From Hetaerina americana (taxonomy: Eukaryota > Arthropoda > Insecta > Odonata > Calopterygidae), in the NCBI GenBank assembly GCA_022747635.1, contig JAKTNV010000001.1, positions 34,284,040 through 34,348,039 on the forward strand: DNA of 64,000 bases. Direction: 5' to 3'. Both the position numbers and the translations under genes were made by a program. The notes beneath the pieces are model-generated. The model was not told the DNA's origin and did not search any database. It saw only the letters and a program-made list of their open reading frames with translations. Below are positions 52,375 through 60,039 of this stretch, piece after piece; the stretch's first letter is position 1, and each line of letters starts with the position of its first letter.

Positions 52375-54203
52375 TTATGGCAGAATCCCCAGAGACGTGG
52401 AATCACAACACAACACAATGATTGCACTCGCTACAGTCACTCCAGAATAATTAATAAATTGAATGTTAGAGCTTAAGGGTGATAACATTTTCACATTTCT
52501 TGCCATATCGGTTAGGGAAATGGTCGGAACATTGTGCGTATTTAGTTTTTCTACTGAGGTGAATGCTTCGGCCAAACCATCTGCCGCCTTTAGAGCAACA
52601 GGCTCACTACTTCTTAAGTCGATATTAATATCCGGCAGAGGTTCTACGGACACATCCCGGTCAAAAGAAAAACTAGTTTCGTACACAACGGACGTGGCTC
52701 CCAGAAAAACATGATCAGTGCTAGCTGAACACCCTGGAGGCAAGGTGAGGCTTCCTTGACCGAAGATAGTTATTCGCGAAATTTTCATTGTGCAAGCATT
52801 AACCAATGTAATATTTTTACTGACACTGTAATGCCAGATCCCCGGATACTGACTTTTCAAGAAAACTGCGTAATTAGATTGAGTAAGGAGGATCTCGCAA
52901 TTCTCCCTTATTAGCTTACTTTGATTCCGAAATACCGCAATATTGCACGAGCTGGATAAACTGGTGTGAATAGGATAGGAATATGGACAGATATCTATGC
53001 CATTCCGGAAACAATTTCGCCAGTACTCATCTGGGAGCAATACGTATTCCTTGTCATTTGCAGAGACCCCGAGGTAAGTCGAGTCGGGTCAAAGGATGAC
53101 CGCTCGCTTATGGTTCGAGTCAACCGAAGGGAAGGCGTGCGCCTTATACACCTGGAAAACCGATCCTCGCCGATATAACGGAAATGCCACCAATAATGTG
53201 AGGCTCTTCCCTTGTCTTACGATGCGTGCGTGGGCGGATTTGTAGACCGAGAGAAGGTCGCTCCCGTACTGGGCGAATTCCGTATCTGGCCGCAGCTTAG
53301 AGCGAGCATTTCTAATGATCTCTCTGAGTTGGTCAAGGGGTAGGGTGGAAGGAGTCAGTTTATTAAGCTCGGCCAACATTACTGTATTGCGTATGTAATT
53401 GAGATCGCTTAAGAGCCCCGATATGTGACGCGAAATAGCCGAAAAAACTAGATGAAGGATATGAAATAAATTATCTTGATAGCGGCTCTCGGAGAGAGAG
53501 TGGGTAACCGAAGCGCTTGTTGTGTAAATTTTATTTTGCAGAAGGCGTAGGATTTTCTCAGTTTGGGAAAGCATTTCATCGTGCCTCTTTAGGGTGCTAC
53601 TTACATTTTCCAAAAAGGTGAATCTAGCATTGTTTAAATTTTGGGTGTTTTCTGCGACTCGAGATATTTGTTTCTGGAGCTCAACTATTTGATCGTCCGT
53701 GGCCGTTCCCGCTAAATAGTGCAGACCATATCCCAACAGATTTAGCATGCCTCTTGTCGCTTTTTTTGGAATCCCTATTGGTAGTAAGAGTGTGATAACC
53801 GAGTTGAAGCATTCGCTAAGCCAGTGGTCGGACGGGAATCCGGGAGTACCGGATCGGAATCAAATTTCCGCAGCAGCCTTGGGTCAATATTCCGCCCCGG
53901 GGTTGGCGGCCGCTCCATCTCCTCGGAGTCGATTTCTCTTGTGTAGATATATGCCTCGTCTTGGCTCCCTCTGCATGGCACTGGTTGAGGTGCACTCCGG
54001 AATGTCCCCAGGTCTATCTCGCAGCCCGGAGTGGGTGGTCGTTCGGGAGTCTTGGGGACGTCCCAGTCGAACTTGGAAGTCGGGATAGACGGCCGCTCGG
54101 ATAGCATTGTGGTCTGGTGACGGTTCAAGTTGCCAGGAGTGGTAAACTGTAGTGGCTCCAGGGACGGTGACTGGTGGTGTGGGTGCCGTCCTCTTGCTGC
54201 CAT
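52375..54203 (-). pseudogene. Env-like third region, baculovirus F / errantivirus type, broken
   Basis: Envelope fusion proteins of this family sit in the membrane and are cleaved by a furin-like protease. Here three blocks remain. (a) A Pro-rich open frame, 54203-53775 (142 aa), in one frame. (b) A second-frame block, open from 53883, with ATG at 53748, down to a TGA at 53089-53091. Near its start KKATRG precedes the hydrophobic LLGYGLHYLAG (fusion-peptide-like), followed by a heptad-rich segment. (c) The same frame continues beyond the TGA to 52375, with Cys/Pro motifs (CPYSYPIHTS) and a hydrophobic VTVASAIIVLCC near the end that may be the membrane anchor. At least one frame change and one nonsense codon separate the blocks. 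In relatives env comes from a spliced mRNA. Family assignment is by motif and position. Confidence 0.65.
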
Positions 54204-54220
54204 TCTGGAATATTCTTTGG

Positions 54221-57200
54221 CTATAACCGTGGTACTCTTCCGGGAAGGGCCCGTAGGTTATAATCATGGGTTTTGGGGATAGGTGGGGGCGGGCTTGCGT
54301 TGGAAGGGTTAGAGGGTGGTGTTTCCAGTGAAGGCTCCGTTGGTGTCGTTTTTTCGGCCGGGTTGGGTGAACCTCCGGCATCGTTGTTTAGAAGCACTGG
54401 GGGTAAGGGGAACTGCTCTTCGCCGACGAAAAAGTCTGGCGGGAAATTAGGTTCGGGGTCGGGTGGCAAGGGTAGTAGGTTCCTGAGATGAGCTGTGACC
54501 AGGCGGCTATTTTGGGTATTCTGAAGGTCGAAGGTAACCGGACTTCTAATTTTGATTACTTTATAGGGTCCTATCCAGCGGGACACTAGTTTCCGCGCCT
54601 GACCTTGTCGGAGATTCATGTTACGCAGGAGGACTAATTGCCCGGTGGCAATGGTAGGAAGTGTTAAGCCTCGATTGTATTTCATGTGTTCCCTTCTTGT
54701 ATTCTCTCTGTTAAATTCAGCCGCCTGTGCGTGCGCTAATTGCAATCTATGTTGAATAACATTCTCATAAGGAGGATCTTCGGCATATGATTTTTTAACA
54801 GGCGTTAAAATCGAGTCCCATGGCATCTCTAATTCTCGCCCGTGCATGAGGTATGCGGGAGTGAATCCCGTGATTCTATGCTTGCTGTTTCGGTACACAA
54901 ATAAAGCAAAGCCAAGCTGCTCGTCCCAATCTGAATGGTCCTGTGACACATAATACGAGATAACATTAGCAAATGATTGATGGGCACGTTCCAGGCGTCC
55001 GTTGGCCCCAGGATTATGAGGAGAGGTGAAAATAGATTTGATTTGAAGTTTTTTGCATATGTTTTTCATGAGTTCAGATGTAAAGTTAGCTCCCCTGTCC
55101 GTTAATATTTGTTTAGGCACTCCATGTCGGCAAATAAACTTTTCTACAAAAATTTCCGCGATCGTCTGAGCCGACTGATTGGGTATCGCGAAAGCTTCAG
55201 GGTATCGCGTAAACAAATCTTGACAAGTTAGAATGTATCTGTTGCCTCGAGCTGACGTAGTTAGAGGCCCCACTATGTCCAAGGCAACCTTCTCTAATGG
55301 GTAAGAGGCTTCCGTGACTGGTTGAATGGGGATTTTTTGCGGTTGCATCTTTCGTTTTTTACATGCCAGACATTGCTTTATATACTTTACTATATCCGTA
55401 TAACATCCATCCCAATTGAAGTATCGCTGCACGATTTCTAAGGTTTTATCGATTCCGAGGTGCCCGCCGAGCGGATTGTCGTGGCATTGTTTTAAAATGT
55501 AAGCTCGCATGCTCCTGGGGGCACAAATGGTAAATCGGGTTCCCGGTTCCTCCGTGTGAACTTTGTAAAGAACGTCATTCTCATCATAAAACAAATTCGG
55601 ATAGTGCTTCCTCGCCTGCTCGTGCAAGAGTTTCAGATCTGGGCAAATTAATTGTTCCCTTGAAATTTTATCCTTATCCCACGCGGGTTGATGGGATTCT
55701 CCCAACGTATTTACTGTACTGTTACTAGGCGTTAACCTAGACAGGGCATCTACATGGGTTATGCTCTTGCCTGGCTTGTGGATAATTTCAAACGCGTACT
55801 CACTCAGTTCCATTATCCATCTTGCCATTCTCGGCTTCGGTTCTGAGAGAGTTAACAGCCATTTTAGAGGCTTATGATCGGTGTGAAGGATGAATTGTCT
55901 CCCTAGCAAATAAATGCGAAACTTCTTCACCATCTCTACTACGGCTAAACATTCAAGTTCTGTGGCAGAATAAGATTTTTCGGCTTTATGCAACTGTCTA
56001 CTTGCACATGCAATAGGATGTTCGCCATCCTCAAAAATTTGGGAGAGTATCCCACCGATGGCTTGTTGGGAAGCGTCCGTCGCAAGGAGGAAAGGTTTGG
56101 AAAATTCGGGAAATTTAAGAATAGGTTGGGTCGTAAGACACAACCTCAAGTGTTCGAATGCGTGTTGTTGATCCTCACCCCAGAAAAACACTGCATCTTT
56201 TTTCAATAATGGAGTGAGAGCACTGGACTTTTTTGCGAAATTTGGAATGAATTTCCTGTAATATCCGACTAATCCTAGAAAGGATTGTAATTCTGGCACG
56301 CTCGTTGGGGGCGAAAAATGCTTTATGACTCCTACTTTGTCTTCATCGGGCTGTAATCCATCTGCGGTAATTAAATGGCCCAAAAATTTGACTTTTTCTT
56401 GAAAGAATTGGCATTTCTGGGGTTTGAGTCTTAGGTTTGCTGTCCTTAGCCGACGAAATACTTCCCGAAGACCTGCCACATGTCCTTCAGGAGTGGAATC
56501 GTAACGGAGGATATCATCTAGATAGCATACGCAACCACGGTATATCAATCCGTCCAGAATTGTGGTCATTAACCGCATGAAAGTAGACGGAGCGTTCGTC
56601 AACCCAAAGCTCATTCTATTACATTCAAAATGTCCATCTGGTGTGCTAAAGGCTGTGTATTCCTTGCTCTTGTCGTCTACCTCGACCTGCCAATAGCCGC
56701 TGCAAAGATCCATGGTAGAAAAATATTTCGCGCCCCCTAGCTGGTCAAACGTTTCTTCTATATTTGGCATCGGAAATACTTCCTTTTTTGTGACATTGTT
56801 CAATGCGCGGTAATCTATACACGGGCGGTATTGTGTCGGGATTCCGTCTCTACCCTTTTTTTTAACCAAAATAATTGGTGCCGACCAGGGGCTCGTCGAA
56901 GGTGATATCACTCCTTGCTGTAACATGTCTTTAATTGCATTGTCTAATACGGATCTCTGTGAATGAGGGACACGATATGGTCGCTTATTGATTGGCGTGG
57001 AAAGGCCTATGTCTATGGTGTGTTTTACTACGCTGGTGCAGCCCAGGGGAACGCCGCCGTGCACAAAAATATCTCTGAATTCTTCTAATGGGTCACGTAA
57101 CGGCTCTCGGGCGTCTTCTGGTAAGTTATTTAGGCTGAATTGAACCATGAATTCCCCTTTTTCTCTATCGTTCGGCCATATTTCTGCCTCCTCTGCGACA

Positions 57201-58612
57201 ATTATTTCGTTCACGTAGGAGGCCTTTTCTACGTGCACCCCGGCTGTCGAAAATTCCAAACCCTTCGGAAAGATTTTCTCGCTTTTGTGCATGTTACCCA
57301 GTAATATCGGAAGTGTTCCATCGTCCATTACTTTTGCCACTACCGGAATTACGATTACGTCTGTTATGTCCGGTACTTGAAAATTATCTAAGAAAACCTC
57401 CTTTCCGGCTAAATTAGTATTCCTTGCTGTTGTTAGAACGTATGATAACGGAGGAATCTTTAATTTTTCCTCTATACGGACCACTTCTGATCCCCTTTCC
57501 TCTTGGGTCAAAAAGTAAACAGGCTCCACAATTAGTGGTACTGTGCAGTCTTTGTCTATCTCCTCATCGCTCGTTCTCCCAAAGCTAATCTCCCTTGAAC
57601 CAAAATCGGGCCTAGAGTTATTTTTATCATTGAAAGAGACTACGGTCTGCCCCAAGTCATCGTCATTGCCCAAAAATTCAAAACGTTTCGCAACTGACGG
57701 CACGGCCCAATCATCGCCTGTCTCTCTCTCGTCGCATTTTCCCTCTAAGCGAGTCTCCTCTGAACCGAATACGGACTTAGAACGTTTTTCTGTAGGAAGA
57801 GAGACTACGGTCTGCCCCAAGTCATCGTCATTGCCCAAAAATTCAAAACGTTTCGCAACTGACGGCACGGCCCAATCATCGCCTGTCTCTCTCTCGTCGC
57901 ATTTTCCCTCTAAGCGAGTCTCCTCTGAACCGAATACGGACTTAGAACGTTTTTCTGTAGGAAGAGAGACTACGGTCTGCCCCAAGTCATCGTCATTGCC
58001 CAAAAATTCAAAACGTTTCGCAACTGACGGCACGGCCCAATCATCGCCTGTCTCTCTCTCGTCGCATTTTCCTTCTACTCTTCTTGAGGTGTGAGATTCT
58101 CCTGAAGAATATGTTGATCTCTTATTTAATTGGTCATTTCCAGGCTCATTGTCACCAAAGGAGATAAGATCTATGTCGGCTGCCGCGGAAGGTCTGGATT
58201 CTAATTTTACTTCGTGGTTTTCATTCACCTTCATGGTCTCGTGCGTTAAGGATATGCTACTACCATATTTTTTCATAAAATCTAGCCCGATGATTCCCTC
58301 GTACGGAGTTACTCCGAGATCTGCTATTAATGTGTCGTGAGGGTACTGGATTCTGTCCATAACAAATTTTACGCAACTTTGGCCGATTATTGATAGTGCG
58401 TGACCGGAAGCACTCCTTACTGGGCGATCGTAGGGTGATATTTCCAACTCGCCAAACGGGAATACCTTCTGATGAATTATTGTGACGGCAGCACCGGTAT
58501 CCACGAGGAACCAATAGCTTTTGCCCAGTACCTCCACTCGAACCATGATCCCGCTCGCGGGAGAAATGGCCAAAATTACTTCGTCCCCGACCCCTGGGTC
58601 GGGGCCGATCCA
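54221..58612 (-). CDS. pol: Pol polyprotein: protease, RT, RNase H, integrase
   Basis: Copies the element RNA and integrates the DNA. The frame is open from the frameshift site (58612) to 54221; the region after 58573 gives 1450 codons. It has no AUG: the codon at 58573 is TTG, so it must be made as Gag-Pol. Numbering from there: protease with LVDTGA (Asp 25) and GIIGLDF; a spacer with three 55-residue repeats (about 165-315); RT with FSTMDLCSGYWQ and CYLDDIL (YLDD); RNase H with ATDASQQAIGG, SATELECLA and HTDHKPL; integrase with HHCC (GHLGIDK...CLAC), the D,D,E core (LDIVGPL, LTDRGANF, GRLERAHQ) and a GPY/F-type end (RWIGPYKVIKI). No stop or frameshift was seen. Its 3' end lies just before the env-like region. 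Confidence 0.93.
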   Translation of the reverse strand, partial: WIGPDPGVGDEVILAISPASGIMVRVEVLGKSYWFLVDTGAAVTIIHQKVFPFGELEISPYDRPVRSASGHALSIIGQSCVKFVMDRIQYPHDTLIADLGVTPYEGIIGLDFMKKYGSSISLTHETMKVNENHEVKLESRPSAAADIDLISFGDNEPGNDQLNKRSTYSSGESHTSRRVEGKCDERETGDDWAVPSVAKRFEFLGNDDDLGQTVVSLPTEKRSKSVFGSEETRLEGKCDERETGDDWAVPSVAKRFEFLGNDDDLGQTVVSLPTEKRSKSVFGSEETRLEGKCDERETGDDWAVPSVAKRFEFLGNDDDLGQTVVSFNDKNNSRPDFGSREISFGRTSDEEIDKDCTVPLIVEPVYFLTQEERGSEVVRIEEKLKIPPLSYVLTTARNTNLAGKEVFLDNFQVPDITDVIVIPVVAKVMDDGTLPILLGNMHKSEKIFPKGLEFSTAGVHVEKASYVNEIIVAEEAEIWPNDREKGEFMVQFSLNNLPEDAREPLRDPLEEFRDIFVHGGVPLGCTSVVKHTIDIGLSTPINKRPYRVPHSQRSVLDNAIKDMLQQGVISPSTSPWSAPIILVKKKGRDGIPTQYRPCIDYRALNNVTKKEVFPMPNIEETFDQLGGAKYFSTMDLCSGYWQVEVDDKSKEYTAFSTPDGHFECNRMSFGLTNAPSTFMRLMTTILDGLIYRGCVCYLDDILRYDSTPEGHVAGLREVFRRLRTANLRLKPQKCQFFQEKVKFLGHLITADGLQPDEDKVGVIKHFSPPTSVPELQSFLGLVGYYRKFIPNFAKKSSALTPLLKKDAVFFWGEDQQHAFEHLRLCLTTQPILKFPEFSKPFLLATDASQQAIGGILSQIFEDGEHPIACASRQLHKAEKSYSATELECLAVVEMVKKFRIYLLGRQFILHTDHKPLKWLLTLSEPKPRMARWIMELSEYAFEIIHKPGKSITHVDALSRLTPSNSTVNTLGESHQPAWDKDKISREQLICPDLKLLHEQARKHYPNLFYDENDVLYKVHTEEPGTRFTICAPRSMRAYILKQCHDNPLGGHLGIDKTLEIVQRYFNWDGCYTDIVKYIKQCLACKKRKMQPQKIPIQPVTEASYPLEKVALDIVGPLTTSARGNRYILTCQDLFTRYPEAFAIPNQSAQTIAEIFVEKFICRHGVPKQILTDRGANFTSELMKNICKKLQIKSIFTSPHNPGANGRLERAHQSFANVISYYVSQDHSDWDEQLGFALFVYRNSKHRITGFTPAYLMHGRELEMPWDSILTPVKKSYAEDPPYENVIQHRLQLAHAQAAEFNRENTRREHMKYNRGLTLPTIATGQLVLLRNMNLRQGQARKLVSRWIGPYKVIKIRSPVTFDLQNTQNSRLVTAHLRNLLPLPPDPEPNFPPDFFVGEEQFPLPPVLLNNDAGGSPNPAEKTTPTEPSLETPPSNPSNASPPPPIPKTHDYNLRALPGRVPRL
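57636..58075 (-). repeat. 165-bp tandem repeat inside pol, about 2.7 copies
   Basis: Copies start at 57636, 57801 and 57966 (exact period 165 bp, 55 codons). The first two appear identical and the third is partial, ending near 58075. The repeat keeps the pol frame and encodes an acidic segment (DERETGDDWAVPS, FLGNDDDLGQTVVS, EKRSKSVFGSEETRL) between protease and RT. The lack of divergence implies a recent duplication. Confidence 0.92.
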
Positions 58613-59733
58613 TTTCCCTGACTGGAATTATTGGATTTAGTAGGGCATTCTAGAGGGCGGTGACCCGATTGCTTGCAAAGACCGCAACATAACAGAGGAC
58701 AATTCCTGGAGGGATGGCCAGTTTCTCCACAGTTGAAGCAATTTCTTTGGTTTGATCTACAATAACGAGCTATGTGGCCCACTCGTCCACAGGAGTAACA
58801 TTTTCTGTCCGCGTTTGTGACATCGCTACCGCGAGACCATCCTGTGCTGGGAGCGGTGATGGGAGCAGGAGGGTTGCTGGTAGCGGAGCACCGTAGGGAA
58901 TTGATTTGGTTGGGGCAAGAACAACGACTCGGTTCCCTAAATTCTGTCTGAGATGAATTTTTAATTGTCATCGAAGAGAACCATGGCGGCGCTGCATTAT
59001 CTTGCGGAATTTGGAGAGAATTGATCATAGATTTACTGGCATAATTCCTAACGTTAGATTCCTCACTTAGTGCAAATTCTTCTGCTTCCAAGATACACTT
59101 AGGATTTCGTACCAACACAAAACGTCCTATTTCTTCCCGTAATCCCAGCAAAAATTGCGACAAAAGCCGATTTTCTATCATTGCTCGTGTTCCTTCCAAA
59201 TTAGGATCCTTGAGTGTTCCCTGCAATTGGCGAGCTATTTTCCTAAGCCTTGTGGCATAGGCCGACACGCCCTCGAGAGGCTGCTGCACGCAGTTGGTGA
59301 ATGTACGCTCCAATAACAGAGGTGATACCCGAGACGAAAACCTTCGCGTAAGATAAGTTGAGAAATTTTCGAAATTATCAAGGATATGGGGATTGGCGGC
59401 AACAAAATCTGCGGCAGATCCATTGAGACGCAAACGAGCGATGCAAAGTGTCTGAGATTCACTCCACGAACAAAGATGACTAGTGAGTTTTACGCATTCC
59501 AAAAATTTTTCCACGGAAACATCGTCTTCTCCGCTAAAACAAGGCACGAAGTAAACGTGCGCACCTAAGGCTGGCGGGTGAGGAGTGACTCTTGCCTCGT
59601 TACAAGAGCCATTTGCGGATGGAGTTATTGTATTAACGCAAGGGTCCATTTCGATTAAAGCTTGATTTACTCGGGGGGACGCTTCCACAGGAGACATAGA
59701 CGGGAATGGGGGAAAACAGCTCAACCAGGCCAT
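58576..59733 (-). CDS. gag: Gag polyprotein with three CCHC zinc knuckles
   Basis: The structural protein that forms the particle and packages RNA. 385 aa, intact, with an ATG at 59733-59731. The middle region (about 70-230) is a typical Ty3/gypsy capsid-like helical segment (FSGEDDVSVEKFLECV, QFLLGLREEIGRFV). Three consecutive C-X2-C-X4-H-X4-C knuckles lie at residues 312-325, 332-345 and 350-363; one or two are more usual. The stop codon (58576-58578) lies downstream of the frameshift signal, so most ribosomes would stop here and a minority would enter pol. Confidence 0.9.
   Translation of the reverse strand: MAWLSCFPPFPSMSPVEASPRVNQALIEMDPCVNTITPSANGSCNEARVTPHPPALGAHVYFVPCFSGEDDVSVEKFLECVKLTSHLCSWSESQTLCIARLRLNGSAADFVAANPHILDNFENFSTYLTRRFSSRVSPLLLERTFTNCVQQPLEGVSAYATRLRKIARQLQGTLKDPNLEGTRAMIENRLLSQFLLGLREEIGRFVLVRNPKCILEAEEFALSEESNVRNYASKSMINSLQIPQDNAAPPWFSSMTIKNSSQTEFREPSRCSCPNQINSLRCSATSNPPAPITAPSTGWSRGSDVTNADRKCYSCGRVGHIARYCRSNQRNCFNCGETGHPSRNCPLLCCGLCKQSGHRPLECPTKSNNSSQGNGSAPTQGSGTK
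58585..58618 (-). promoter_or_regulatory. -1 programmed ribosomal frameshift signal, gag/pol
   Basis: The slippery heptamer GGGAAAT (58618-58612) is read in the gag frame as CAG GGA AAT, i.e. X XXY YYZ. It is followed by a 7-nt spacer (GGATCGG) and a perfect 8-bp stem CCCCGACC/GGTCGGGG with loop CAGG (58604-58585). Shifting back by one gives exactly the open pol frame, which has stop codons just upstream of the heptamer. Confidence 0.88.
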
Positions 59734-59914
59734 GGCAAGAAATTATATAACGTATAGCACAAAATAAATAATAAAGAGATAACCAATCAAGGCTTCACAC
59801 AATAGGTTAAGGCAAGATATGAATACTTTGAACAAGTGCTATTGACCGCTCTCGATTAAAGGATTTAATGGCTCTTCAAATGAAAAGGTTTCGGAGCTAA
59901 ACTTACACCGTCAA

Positions 59915-59931
59915 CCCCACACCTGACACCA
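59915..59931 (-). other. Primer binding site, LTR element
   Basis: TGGTGTCAGGTGTGGGG starts 5 nt after the terminal repeat in element sense. It begins with TGG, complementary to a tRNA CCA end, and its core resembles PBSs that use tRNA-Leu (TGGTGTCAG...). The tRNA identity is inferred; a match against the host's tRNA set would settle it. Confidence 0.65.
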
Positions 59932-59936
59932 GTTGA

Positions 59937-59965
59937 TGTCGCAGCGCTCCGAATCCGCGACAACA
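59937..59965 (-). repeat. Terminal direct repeat, 5' end of the LTR element
   Basis: 29 bp identical to 51233-51261 and directly followed on the + strand by the GTAT target duplication. No further homology to the other end continues inward, so either the LTR is only 29 bp or the 5' LTR is cut off. Confidence 0.8.
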
Positions 59966-60039
59966 GTATGATTTATTTAAGAAAAATAATTATCAAATTA
60001 TTCATTAAACTGAATAAGCAATACAAGAGATATAATATT

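Larger units (their letters stand above)
51233..59965 (-). mobile_element. Ty3/gypsy-type LTR retroelement with env-like region (errantivirus-like endogenous retrovirus)
   Basis: 8733 bp, read on the - strand: terminal repeat, primer binding site, gag, pol joined by a -1 frameshift signal, a third env-like region broken by stops, about 1 kb of non-coding sequence, terminal repeat. The flanking GTAT at 51229-51232 and 59966-59969 is the target duplication (4 bp, normal for this class). Gag and pol are intact, so the insertion is recent; env is damaged. Order and domains (PR-RT-RH-IN) define Ty3/gypsy. The third region resembles the baculovirus F / errantivirus envelope family, known only from insect-associated elements. 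Transposition competence cannot be judged: the terminal repeats are abnormally short and env is broken. Confidence 0.9.

Noticed and set aside
53089..53091. TGA in the env-like region as a recoded codon (readthrough or selenocysteine)
   Set aside because: The region has other lesions (frame change further upstream), and I see no dedicated downstream structure; a plain nonsense mutation is simpler.
57636..58075. Regularly spaced repeats as a CRISPR-like array
   Set aside because: The 165-bp units are directly adjacent without spacers, keep the pol frame, and lie in a eukaryotic retroelement.
57543..58094. 183-codon + strand frame with three internal repeats
   Set aside because: Mirror of the 165-bp tandem repeat in pol on the - strand, whose frame is intact for 1450 codons with known domains.
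58260..58613. Arg/Gly-rich 117-codon - strand frame at the gag/pol junction
   Set aside because: Overlaps the junction in the third frame; the gag and pol frames there are both supported by domains and by the frameshift signal.
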